From: Humisphaera borealis
GTDB lineage: Bacteria > Planctomycetota > Phycisphaerae > Tepidisphaerales > Tepidisphaeraceae
Assembly: GCF_015169395.1 (NCBI RefSeq)
Contig: NZ_CP063458.1
Coordinates: 1,860,001 to 1,924,000, forward strand
Direction: 5' to 3'
Length of the DNA: 64,000 nt
Within the stretch, counting starts at the first letter, position 1. Each line of letters begins with the position of its first letter. The translations under genes were made by a program, and so were the position numbers. This document shows positions 17,644 through 25,467 of the stretch, piece after piece. Under the pieces are notes generated by a model, which saw only the letters and a program-made list of their open reading frames with translations, ran no database searches and was not told the origin of the DNA.

Positions 17644-19032
17644 ATGACATCTTCGTCGGCGTCGGTTCGTCTCATGCAAGGCCGTGACCTTCCCATTCTC
17701 GCGATCGCCTTGGGCATTTCCGGTGTGTTCCACCTGGGCCTGTATGGCGGCGCGCGGCAGATTCCCGTTCACGGCCTGGGCGGGGGAGGCTGTGGCACCG
17801 GCCGGCTGGCCGGCGTAAGCCTTCTGGGTGATGGCACTGTCAAAGACGACTCGGCGGATATCCTCGCGAGCCTGATCAAGCCGCCACCGCTGCCAGAACT
17901 CCCTCCCACCCTTCCGCCGGAGCCTGTCGAGCCGCCAAAGGTCGAACCCCCTCCGCCAAAGGAAATGCCGCCGCCCAAGCCCGAGGTGGAGAAGTTTCCC
18001 GACAAGATCGGCCTCTTTGACGGAACGGGAATCGGCACACACAAGGCCGACGGCGACAAGCCGATGAAGGCCCAGAACGCCGACAGCGATCAGCCGTTCC
18101 TCAGCCGTGATCCGCGCGGGCCGGGGAAGATCGGCGATCCGTCCAAATCGACGATGCCCCCGGGGCAGAACGGCATCGGCGGTCCACCGGGCGGCGCACT
18201 GCCGCAGGAACCGGTCGTCGTACAACCCGCCCCGCCGCGACCGGTGCCGAAGATGCCGGATGCGGAGGTCGGCCAGTTCCGCCCCGGGCCGATCGAGGTG
18301 AAGATCCCGGTGCGGGAGGACGGCATCGACACGGCGGCCGAAAAGATCGACGAGAAAGTCGCCGAGCGTGGGCCACTGACGCCGGCGCGGCCGGGGGTCG
18401 ACCCAAACGCAGTTGATCCGGGTCCCGCCAATGGCGGTGTAGCCGAGGCGACGGACCTGACCAAGCCCGTGCGATCGGCCCTCGAGTTGACGCCCCCGCC
18501 GCCGGCAAGGGCCGCGATGTCACCCCCGCCGGCTCCGCCGCTGCTTCGATTGCCCCCCGCCGTGGCGGCCCCGGTGGTGCCCGAAGCGCCCGCGATCGCG
18601 ACGATTCAGCCGACACAGCCACAGGAGAAGCCGGGCCTGGCGAACACGGCCGTCCCCGGCCCGCCGACACCCGCCGCCGACCCGGCGCAGGAGAGCGAAT
18701 CGGAGGTCGATCCGTTCAGTAAGATCGAGGCGGTGGTCCGGCAGGACGGCAAGATCGATCCGCAGTTCGGACGCGAGGTGAAGACCGTCCGCCCGCGGAT
18801 CCCCATCGTCGGCATGATCGACGCGATCTCCGGTGCCCGGCGGGTGACGCTAAAAGTCCGCATCGGCCCCGACGGCAAGGTGCAGACGGTGCACGTGTTC
18901 AAGAGCAGCGGCAGCAACGAAATCGACCAGCCCTGCCTGATCGCGATGTATGACTGGTGGTTCGAACCCCTTAAAGACAAACGCGGCGTGCCGGTACCGG
19001 ACACGATTCTGTTTACCCTGAACTTCAGGTAA
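17644..19032 (+). CDS. TonB-like energy transducer with long proline-rich spacer
   Basis: A 462-residue protein with a single N-terminal membrane helix (LPILAIALGISGVFHLGLYG, about residues 15-34), a spacer of more than 300 residues very rich in Pro, Glu, Lys and Val, and a C-terminal domain of ~80 residues (VTLKVRIGPDGKVQTVHVFK, then CLIAMYDWWFEPLKDKRGVPV) that resembles the TonB/TonB-like C-terminal fold. TonB proteins carry energy from ExbB/ExbD to outer-membrane receptors. No exbB or exbD gene is in the window. The spacer is much longer than in enterobacterial TonB. ATG 17644 is used; an ATG at 17677 would also keep the membrane helix. Confidence 0.75.
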   Translation: MTSSSASVRLMQGRDLPILAIALGISGVFHLGLYGGARQIPVHGLGGGGCGTGRLAGVSLLGDGTVKDDSADILASLIKPPPLPELPPTLPPEPVEPPKVEPPPPKEMPPPKPEVEKFPDKIGLFDGTGIGTHKADGDKPMKAQNADSDQPFLSRDPRGPGKIGDPSKSTMPPGQNGIGGPPGGALPQEPVVVQPAPPRPVPKMPDAEVGQFRPGPIEVKIPVREDGIDTAAEKIDEKVAERGPLTPARPGVDPNAVDPGPANGGVAEATDLTKPVRSALELTPPPPARAAMSPPPAPPLLRLPPAVAAPVVPEAPAIATIQPTQPQEKPGLANTAVPGPPTPAADPAQESESEVDPFSKIEAVVRQDGKIDPQFGREVKTVRPRIPIVGMIDAISGARRVTLKVRIGPDGKVQTVHVFKSSGSNEIDQPCLIAMYDWWFEPLKDKRGVPVPDTILFTLNFR

Positions 19033-19038
19033 ATGTCA

Positions 19039-19115
19039 CTTGTCATTGGTCACTGGTCACTTGTTGCCAGAACCAGAACCAGAACCAGAACCAGTGACCA
19101 GTGACCAGTGACAAG
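19039..19115. repeat. Palindrome with CCAGAA tandem repeats in its loop
   Basis: Inverted arms 19039-19060 and 19094-19115 (22 nt) match at 21 of 22 positions; the arms contain repeated TGGTCAC. The loop holds four tandem CCAGAA hexamers (19067-19090). The right arm ends ten bases before the queE start, so it would sequester or crowd the translation start if it formed in RNA. Confidence 0.85.
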
Positions 19116-19124
19116 CGATCAGCA

Positions 19125-19814
19125 GTGAAACTCTCCGAACTCTTCTACTCGATTCAAGGCGAAGGAAAGCTGGTTGGCGTTCCTTCGGTGTTCATTCGCG
19201 CCAGCGGGTGCAACCTGCGATGCACCTGGTGCGATACGCCTTATGCGAGTTGGAACCCTGAAGGCGACGATGTCCCGGTTGCCGAGATCATGCGGCAGGT
19301 GGCCGCGATCGGCGCAAAGCACGTGGTGATCACCGGTGGCGAGCCGATGATCATGCCCGATATCGAAGACCTCTGCGTCGCCCTCAAATCCGCGGGCCAT
19401 CACATCACCATCGAAACGGCGGCGACGGTCTGGAAGGATGTTCCGCACGACCTGGCGTCGCTGTCGCCCAAGCTGGCCAACAGCACGCCGACCGAACGTG
19501 AAGAGGGCAAGTACGCCGCGGCGCACGAGCGGCAGCGACTGAACTATTCCGTCATCCAGCGCTTCATCGATTCGGCCCCGGTGTTCCAGCTCAAGTTCGT
19601 GGTGGCCGGCGAAGCGGACCTCACGGAAATTGAACAGATTCTGGCCCGGCTCGACGACTGGACCCCGGCCGACGTGCTTCTGATGCCGGAAGGCACCGAC
19701 GCGGCCACGCTCAATAGCCGCACACATTGGGTCAGCGAAGTGTGCAAGAAACGGGGCTACCGCTTCTGCCCGAGACTGCACGTGATGATGTACGGCAACA
19801 GGCGTGGCACCTGA
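19125..19814 (+). CDS. queE: 7-carboxy-7-deazaguanine synthase
   Basis: A 229-residue radical SAM enzyme that converts 6-carboxy-tetrahydropterin into 7-carboxy-7-deazaguanine on the route to queuosine and other deazapurines. The start LSELFYSIQGEGK and the cluster motif SGCNLRCTWCDTPYASW (CxxxCxxC) are diagnostic, with GGEPMI as the SAM-binding GGE motif. A GTG at 19101 is in frame but lies in the palindromic repeat; the GTG at 19125 (VKLSELF) matches family starts. The other queuosine genes (queC, queD, queF, tgt) are not in this window. Confidence 0.9.
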   Translation: MKLSELFYSIQGEGKLVGVPSVFIRASGCNLRCTWCDTPYASWNPEGDDVPVAEIMRQVAAIGAKHVVITGGEPMIMPDIEDLCVALKSAGHHITIETAATVWKDVPHDLASLSPKLANSTPTEREEGKYAAAHERQRLNYSVIQRFIDSAPVFQLKFVVAGEADLTEIEQILARLDDWTPADVLLMPEGTDAATLNSRTHWVSEVCKKRGYRFCPRLHVMMYGNRRGT

Positions 19815-19852
19815 AACGCGGCGACGAAACGCCGAACTTTCCGCTCGCAAAT

Positions 19853-21178
19853 CTAGATGGCCGGATAAACCCACGGCGCGCGATACGGCCGGCTGAGCAG
19901 TGCGTTGGCCTGCGGGTCGTTGATGACCAATTCCTTGTCTGCGTCCCACTCCAGGCTCCGACCCACCTTGCACGAGACCTGCGCCAGCATCGGCAACACC
20001 GATGACCGGTGCGCCAGGCCAATGTCGGCCACGCCCGGCCGGCGGATCTCGATCGCTTCGATGAAATCTGCCCAAAGCAGCTTGATGTTGTGCCCGTCGG
20101 GCTGCTGCAACTGGGCGTCTTCGTGCACCTGCTTCTCATTGCTGCTGGTAGGGTAGAAGGTCCACCCGTCGCGCCAGCCGATGTGCAGCGTTCCCTTGGT
20201 CCCGTAGAAGTATGCGCCCAGCTTATGCTTCTCGGCGTCATTGCCGGCGAAGGCCCGGTTCTCCCAGACGCAGGTGAAATCCTGGAACTCGAACGTCGCG
20301 GTCTGGTGGTCGGGCGTATCGGTGGTCTGTTCGCGATCGTTCAGAATCGCCGCCCCGCGAATGGGCCGGCCGGCGGTGCTGAAGACGCGCTTCGGGTACT
20401 TCTCGCCACTCCACCACATCACCTGGTCGAGCCAGTGCACGCCCCAGTCGCCAATGGTGCCATTGGCATAGTCCAGGAAGTTGCGCCAGCCGCCGGGGTG
20501 CAGCTTGGTGTTGAACGGCCTCAGCGGCGCCGGTCCGCACCACATGTTCCAGTCCATGCCATCGGGCGGGGCGCTGTTGGGCGTTGGTTTTTCCGGGCCG
20601 GTGCCGCCGCCGTGGACGAACAGTCGCACCATGCCCACCTTGCCCACCGCCCCCGACCGCAGGAACTTCATGGCGCTCACGTGATGCGGGCCGATCCGAC
20701 GGTGCAGGCCGACCTGCACCAGCCGCTCCGCCTGCTGCGACGCCCGCAGCATCGCCCGGCTTTCGTTCACGGTGTGCCCCGTCGGCTTCTCGACAAACAC
20801 GTGCGCGCCGGCCTTGAGCGCGGCGATGGTCGTCAGGGCGTGCCAGTGGTCCGGCGTGGCGACGATGACCACCTCGGGCTTGTCCTTCTCGAGCAACTCG
20901 CGGTAGTCCTGATACGTCTTTGGGTCATCCCCTGACAGCGCGGCGATTTGATCGGCCGAGACTTCCAGGTTGGCCGAATCGACATCGCAAAGCGACGTCA
21001 CCTTGCACCGGCCGGAGGCAAGGCCTTCCTTCAGGATGTTCTTGCCCCACCAGCCACTGCCGATCAGCGCGGTACGGTACTTTCGACCGGCATCGGCACC
21101 GCGAAGAATATAGGGCGCAGACAGATACGCGGTTGCGGCGGCGGTTGCCGACAAAAAGCGGCGGCGGGAAAGCGTCAT
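19853..21178 (-). CDS. Gfo/Idh/MocA family oxidoreductase, Tat-exported
   Basis: A 441-residue protein with a twin-arginine signal (SRRRFLSATAAATAYLSAPY), a Rossmann NAD(P)-binding domain (YRTALIGSGWWGKNILKEGL, then VIVATPDHWH and FVEKPTGHTV) and the C-terminal Gfo/Idh/MocA domain. The family oxidises sugars and inositols; exported planctomycete members are common and their substrates are mostly unknown. The open frame extends to 21241, but ATG 21178 places the Tat motif properly at the N-terminus. It is 23 bp downstream of the PQQ-propeller gene on the same strand, so the two probably form an operon. Confidence 0.92.
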   Translation of the reverse strand: MTLSRRRFLSATAAATAYLSAPYILRGADAGRKYRTALIGSGWWGKNILKEGLASGRCKVTSLCDVDSANLEVSADQIAALSGDDPKTYQDYRELLEKDKPEVVIVATPDHWHALTTIAALKAGAHVFVEKPTGHTVNESRAMLRASQQAERLVQVGLHRRIGPHHVSAMKFLRSGAVGKVGMVRLFVHGGGTGPEKPTPNSAPPDGMDWNMWCGPAPLRPFNTKLHPGGWRNFLDYANGTIGDWGVHWLDQVMWWSGEKYPKRVFSTAGRPIRGAAILNDREQTTDTPDHQTATFEFQDFTCVWENRAFAGNDAEKHKLGAYFYGTKGTLHIGWRDGWTFYPTSSNEKQVHEDAQLQQPDGHNIKLLWADFIEAIEIRRPGVADIGLAHRSSVLPMLAQVSCKVGRSLEWDADKELVINDPQANALLSRPYRAPWVYPAI

Positions 21179-21201
21179 GGTTCTGGCTCCGAGTCTCGGC
21201 G

Positions 21202-22413
21202 TTACTTGCGAACGTCCACGCACACGATCTGCCCCTTCCAATTACGGCAGTAGATCCGACCGTCCGACAGGACGGGGACCGTCCAGCACTTGCCGGTGAG
21301 GACCCGGGCACTGGCGACCTGCTTAAACCCCTGCGGCGACGCCGGGGCGACCGACAACTCCCCGTCGGCGGCCAGGGCAATCAGCTTGCCGTCGGCAAGA
21401 ATGACCGTGCCCGAACCGAACCCGGGGTGCACCCACTTCTCGGTGCCGGTGCTTAGTTCGACGCACTTCAGCGACGCCTTCTCCGTCGTGTCCCCGTCCA
21501 CCCCAAAAAGATGACCGTCGAACAGGACCGCCGCGTTCATCTGCGTTCGCAGCACGCGCGACTTCCAGACCTCTTTCGGCGGCTGATCGGCGGTCAGTTG
21601 CACCAGCGTGCACCCCTTGCCGTAGCCACTGCTGATAAACATTCGGCCGCCGTCAACGATCGGATCGGCGGCATTCACCCCAAACTGCGTCACCCAGCGG
21701 ACACGCCATGCCTCCTTTCCGGTCTGCGGATTCACGGCGATGTATGACTGGGCAGACCCGAAGATCGCCAGCGTGTCCGTTCCGACACGGGTAAGGTACG
21801 GCGTGGAATAGCCGGCATCCTTCTTCCCCGATTGCCAGACGACCTTGCCGCTGGCCTTGTCGAGTGCGACGCCCGCTTCGCCGGCGTTCAGGAGCAGCAG
21901 ATCCTGGTGCACGACGGGCGCGCCGCCAAACCCCCAACCGGGGACGTTTACGCCGAGCTGCTTCTGGATGTTCGCCGACCAGATCGGCTTGCCCGCGGCG
22001 GCATCCAGGCACCAGACATCGCCCGCGCGGCTGAGAAAGTAAACGCGATCTCCGTCCACGGTCGGCGTGCCGGTGGTGCCGCCTTCGAAGAACTTAGCGC
22101 CCAGTTCCGCAGGGTAGCTGTGCTTCCAGACGACCTTGCCGGTCTCGGCGTCCAGGCACACGATCGAGTCGGCATCGTCGGCATAGCCGGCGGTGTAAAC
22201 CCTGCCCCTGGCGGCAACGAATGACGAGAATCCCACGCCCACCTGCGCCCGCCAGGCGATTCGCGGCCCCTTTTCGTCCCATGGAGCCCATCCGGCCTCG
22301 GTGGAGATGCCGCTACCCGATGGCCCGCGCCACACGGGCCAGTCGGCCCCGCGCGACGTCGTCGCCGCAAGCAGGAGCACGGAGCAGATCATCATTGGGA
22401 ATCGCAGGGTCAT
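21202..22413 (-). CDS. Secreted PQQ-binding-like beta-propeller repeat protein
   Basis: A 403-residue protein with a signal peptide (FPMMICSVLLLAATTSRGAD) and a series of PQQ-like propeller blades, for example VYTAGYADDADSIVCLDAET, KVVWKHSYP, VWCLDAAAGKPIW and TGKEAWRVRW. Such proteins resemble BamB or the propeller of PQQ dehydrogenases but lack an obvious dehydrogenase active site. It is the first gene of a likely operon with the Gfo/Idh/MocA oxidoreductase, which suggests a shared extracytoplasmic job. The start at 22413 precedes the signal peptide; the upstream frame to 22473 is a translation of a direct repeat. Confidence 0.88.
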   Translation of the reverse strand: MTLRFPMMICSVLLLAATTSRGADWPVWRGPSGSGISTEAGWAPWDEKGPRIAWRAQVGVGFSSFVAARGRVYTAGYADDADSIVCLDAETGKVVWKHSYPAELGAKFFEGGTTGTPTVDGDRVYFLSRAGDVWCLDAAAGKPIWSANIQKQLGVNVPGWGFGGAPVVHQDLLLLNAGEAGVALDKASGKVVWQSGKKDAGYSTPYLTRVGTDTLAIFGSAQSYIAVNPQTGKEAWRVRWVTQFGVNAADPIVDGGRMFISSGYGKGCTLVQLTADQPPKEVWKSRVLRTQMNAAVLFDGHLFGVDGDTTEKASLKCVELSTGTEKWVHPGFGSGTVILADGKLIALAADGELSVAPASPQGFKQVASARVLTGKCWTVPVLSDGRIYCRNWKGQIVCVDVRK

Positions 22414-22428
22414 AAAAAGCACCTCGGA

Positions 22429-22456
22429 CGGATATCTTCTCTGCGGATATCTTCTC
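22429..22456 (-). promoter_or_regulatory. Direct repeat upstream of the propeller/oxidoreductase operon
   Basis: The 13-mer CGGATATCTTCTC occurs twice, at 22429-22441 and 22444-22456, with a 15-bp period. It lies 16-43 bases upstream of the start codon at 22413. Each copy contains GATATC. It could be a regulator binding site, but no matching regulator is known here. Confidence 0.4.
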
Positions 22457-22568
22457 GAACAGTCGACCGACATGGCAACTTCCGACGCCGGACTTTTCTG
22501 ACGGTCTCAACCAACGCCTCGCAACCTGCGACGACGCCACCCAGTTTACCACCGAACCAGGAAATCTG

Positions 22569-22985
22569 ATGAAACCCGACAGCGCGTCCACTCCGAAAAC
22601 CGTCGAACAGGATCCTCGCGTCATCTTTGCCGCCGAGCGAACCCTGCTCGCGTGGATTCGAACCGGCCTGGCATTGATGGGGTTTGGCTTTGTGGTCGCA
22701 CGGTTCGGGCTGTTCATCGCGGAACTTACCGCGGCCCGGGCCGGCGCGGGGCAGATCCCCGCCGACTCAAGCCGCGGCCGGGTGAGCTTGGCGATCGGCG
22801 TGGTGCTGGTGGTCACCGGCGTGGTGATGAACCTGCTGTCGACCATGAGCCATGTTCGCACGATGCGCCGTCTGCGCGACGGCGTCGCGATCACACCCAA
22901 CGCCTGGTCGGCCGCGACCATGCTCGCACTCCTGATGGCTGCCCTAGGCGCGGCGATGGCCTGTTACCTTCTGTTCGTGCACTGA
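22569..22985 (+). CDS. DUF202 family inner-membrane protein (YidH type)
   Basis: A 138-residue protein with three predicted membrane helices (LALMGFGFVVARFGLFI, LAIGVVLVVTGVVMNLL and AATMLALLMAALGAAMACYL). The N-terminal DPRVIFAAERTLLAWIRTGL is the DUF202 signature (PF02656), shared with E. coli YidH/YidG and the yeast VTC complex membrane domain. The function in bacteria is unknown. It is divergent from the propeller operon and followed by a secreted lectin-like gene 94 bp downstream. Confidence 0.88.
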   Translation: MKPDSASTPKTVEQDPRVIFAAERTLLAWIRTGLALMGFGFVVARFGLFIAELTAARAGAGQIPADSSRGRVSLAIGVVLVVTGVVMNLLSTMSHVRTMRRLRDGVAITPNAWSAATMLALLMAALGAAMACYLLFVH

Positions 22986-23079
22986 TGTGGCCCGGTCCAC
23001 CGGATCCTAAGGGTCCCCCCGCTCCAGCAACATTCAGGGCCGGCCGGCGTTATCGGTAGGAGACCACTCAAGGAGAACC

Positions 23080-23856
23080 ATGATCAGTGCCAGGAACGTC
23101 AAATCCATTCTTCTCGCCGCCGCTTTCGGCTCGCTCGCCTTCTGTGGCTTGGCAAACGCCGATCAGAAACCGGCGATGGCGGTGCCCGGCAAGGTATTGT
23201 TTGAGGACGACTTTTCACGGTCCGAACTCCCGCCGAAATGGAAACTCGGCAAAGGGTTCTTTGCCATCAACGACGGCGTCGTCACCGTCACCGAGAACCC
23301 GGCCGACAACCATGGCGCTTATTTCAAAGCACCCTTCGCCTACAAGGACATCGTCGCGGAGTTCGCCTTCAAGTTCGACGGCGCTAAAAGCTTCAACTTC
23401 GGCGTTGACGATCTCTCATACAAGGGTTCACACGCCGGACACATTTGCCGCGTCGTGGTGACGCCGACCCAGGTGAACCTCGGCGACTCCAAGAATGGCT
23501 CGATGAAGAACGAAGTGTACGAGAAGATGAAGGACCCCAAGACGACGCCGGAAGAGAAGAAGAAGATCAACGAAAGCATCAAGCCGCTGACGAGCATCTA
23601 TAAGGTGAAGTTGGACACCGCCGTCTGGCACAAAATGCGTGTGGAAATCGTCGGCGATGAAATGCTGGCGACGATCGACGGCGCGCCGGTCGGTTACCTG
23701 AAGGCGCCGGGTGTCGCTCACGAAACCAAAGCACTGATGGGTTTCACGGTCACCGGCAAGAGCACACTGCTCGATAACGTGAAAGTGTGGGAAGCAACAG
23801 CCTCGCCGGAGTGGGCAATGAACAAGGACGCGGTGTTGGCGGCGATGAAAAAGTAG
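23080..23856 (+). CDS. Secreted concanavalin-A-like protein (DUF1080-related)
   Basis: A 258-residue protein with a signal peptide (KSILLAAAFGSLAFCGLANA) and one jelly-roll domain. The pattern LFEDDFSRSELPPKWKLGKG, then FAINDGVVTV, then WHKMRVEIVGDEMLATIDG and TLLDNVKVWEA is that of DUF1080 or family-16-like laminin-G domains of planctomycetes. A Lys/Glu-rich loop (MKDPKTTPEEKKKINES) interrupts the fold. A strong AAGGAG ribosome site precedes the start. It has no obvious catalytic residues, so a carbohydrate-binding role is possible but unproven. Confidence 0.78.
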   Translation: MISARNVKSILLAAAFGSLAFCGLANADQKPAMAVPGKVLFEDDFSRSELPPKWKLGKGFFAINDGVVTVTENPADNHGAYFKAPFAYKDIVAEFAFKFDGAKSFNFGVDDLSYKGSHAGHICRVVVTPTQVNLGDSKNGSMKNEVYEKMKDPKTTPEEKKKINESIKPLTSIYKVKLDTAVWHKMRVEIVGDEMLATIDGAPVGYLKAPGVAHETKALMGFTVTGKSTLLDNVKVWEATASPEWAMNKDAVLAAMKK

Positions 23857-23882
23857 ATCTGACGTCGCCAACGAGATCGCAC

Positions 23883-23918
23883 GTGGCATGGGCAAACGTC
23901 ATTGCCTGCCCATGCCAC
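23883..23918. terminator. Family E hairpin between convergent genes, likely bidirectional terminator
   Basis: GTGGCATGGGCA and its perfect complement TGCCCATGCCAC surround a 12-nt loop. This is a simple, single-hairpin version of the family E repeat. It lies between the stop of the lectin-like gene (plus) and the stop of the TPR gene (minus), so it can serve both as a transcription stop. No T-run is present. Confidence 0.55.
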
Positions 23919-23944
23919 CCAATTCCGGACTTCATGGCAATCTC

Positions 23945-25330
23945 CTAGATCTTGCCCGCCGGCTTTGTCGCCGGTTGCTCGGCCTTCATCCCGGCGTACT
24001 TGCCGATCAGGTTAGTCAGCTCAATCCGGCGGGGGTGTTCGGGTTCCAGATCCAGCACCATCTTCCACTGCGTGACCGCCTGCTCGTACTTCTGCGCTTC
24101 TTCATAGGCGCTGCCGAGCGACAGGTGGAGCGACGCCGTCTGTGGGCTCTGACCGACGGCTTTGATCAGATACTCGATGTGCTTTTCGAGATCGCCGGCC
24201 TGGTTGTATTGCTCGGCGACTTTCAGGTACGCATCCACCAGCGTGGACTGGTACGCCCCGGCGTCGAGCTTGATCGCCTCCTGAAGCCGGGCGAGGTAGT
24301 CGTCGTACTTGCCCAGCCCGAACGCGGCCTGACCGTAGTAGTAGTGGAACAGCGCCTTGTCTTCCTTGGGGATCGCCTTTTCGAGCTGAGCGAACATCTC
24401 GTGGGCCCGCTGATACCGGCCGGCATTGAGATAGATGTTGGCCATCAGAAAGCGGATGTCGGTCCGCTCTTCCAGCCCCTCGGCAACCGCCTTGGCCACC
24501 TGGTACACGGCCGATGCCGACGGCGCGGCCCGCCAGTAATCCTTCTTGCCGGCGACGGGTTCGATCAGGAACCACTCCTGATGAATCGACTCGGGCTTGC
24601 CCGATTTGATCATCACTTCCTGCGTCTGCCCGAAGTAGTTCCGCAGGTTGAAGTACGCCGACGCCAGCTTGTAATGCAGCACCGGACTGTGCATGCCGCT
24701 GGCCAGCGCCCGCTGATAAGCATTGGCGGCGAGAGCAAAGAAATTACCCGACAGGTAGATGTTGGCCAGCTGGTAATGGTCGCTGGCGCTGTTGGGATTG
24801 AGCTTGAGCGCCTCCTCGAAGTTGCTTCGTGCCGATTCAGTATCGCCGAGGTTGAACTTGGCCTCGGCGAGCAGGTGATAGGTCGTGTAGTCGTGGCGGT
24901 ACTTGAGCAGCGGTTCCAACGTCTCGGAAACCTGCTTCCAGTTCTCGGCCCGGGCATAGATCTCGGCGAGCACCTGGCCCGCTTCGACATGGTCCGGCGT
25001 CTGCTTCAGGACTTCCTCCAGCAGCGCCTCGGCTTCCTTCGGCTTGCCTGCGTAGCGATAGGCGCGGGCAAGATGCATGCGGTAGCTGGACTTGGACTTG
25101 TCCAGCGACGCTGCCTTGCTCAGCAGATCGACGGCGCGAGTGTAGTCGCCCTGATAGAGGGCGTCGGACCCGCTTTTGAAGATCGCCTCGGCTTGCGCCG
25201 CGGGGTCGACCGGCTGGGTGGACGGTTTGGTTGCCGGCGCGTCCGCGGCGTGGACGATCGTGACATTAAGCGTGCCAAGTCCGATCGCGGAGAGGACTGC
25301 TGCAACAAGTGTGATTCTTTGAGATCGCAT
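23945..25330 (-). CDS. Exported TPR-repeat protein
   Basis: A 461-residue protein with a signal peptide (ITLVAAVLSAIGLGTLNVTI ... HAAD) and about ten tetratricopeptide-like helix pairs, such as ALYQGDYTRAVDLLSKAASL, RAYRYAGKPKEAEALLEEVL and LSLGSAYEEAQKYEQAVTQW. TPR proteins act as scaffolds for protein complexes. The start is placed at ATG 25330, in front of the signal peptide; the frame runs on to 25417 without support. It lies 137 bp downstream of a much larger TPR gene on the same strand, and the two may be co-transcribed and form part of one envelope complex. Confidence 0.85.
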   Translation of the reverse strand: MRSQRITLVAAVLSAIGLGTLNVTIVHAADAPATKPSTQPVDPAAQAEAIFKSGSDALYQGDYTRAVDLLSKAASLDKSKSSYRMHLARAYRYAGKPKEAEALLEEVLKQTPDHVEAGQVLAEIYARAENWKQVSETLEPLLKYRHDYTTYHLLAEAKFNLGDTESARSNFEEALKLNPNSASDHYQLANIYLSGNFFALAANAYQRALASGMHSPVLHYKLASAYFNLRNYFGQTQEVMIKSGKPESIHQEWFLIEPVAGKKDYWRAAPSASAVYQVAKAVAEGLEERTDIRFLMANIYLNAGRYQRAHEMFAQLEKAIPKEDKALFHYYYGQAAFGLGKYDDYLARLQEAIKLDAGAYQSTLVDAYLKVAEQYNQAGDLEKHIEYLIKAVGQSPQTASLHLSLGSAYEEAQKYEQAVTQWKMVLDLEPEHPRRIELTNLIGKYAGMKAEQPATKPAGKI

Positions 25331-25433
25331 GGGGAGTCTCTTTTCGCTGGCGGACGAGCCCAGCTCTTCGGGCGTGGCGCTGAAAGTGGGTGCGAGCGCC
25401 GTCGTACTGTTCTTCACTATGTCTGGTTGTTCT

Positions 25434-25464
25434 TTGCGTACTGCTTAATGCGTACTGCGTACTG
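25434..25464. repeat. Short GCGTACTG direct repeats between two TPR genes
   Basis: The octamer GCGTACTG occurs three times within 31 bases between the two TPR genes, the last two in direct tandem. Nothing else is recognised in the 137-bp gap. Confidence 0.5.
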
Positions 25465-25467
25465 ACT

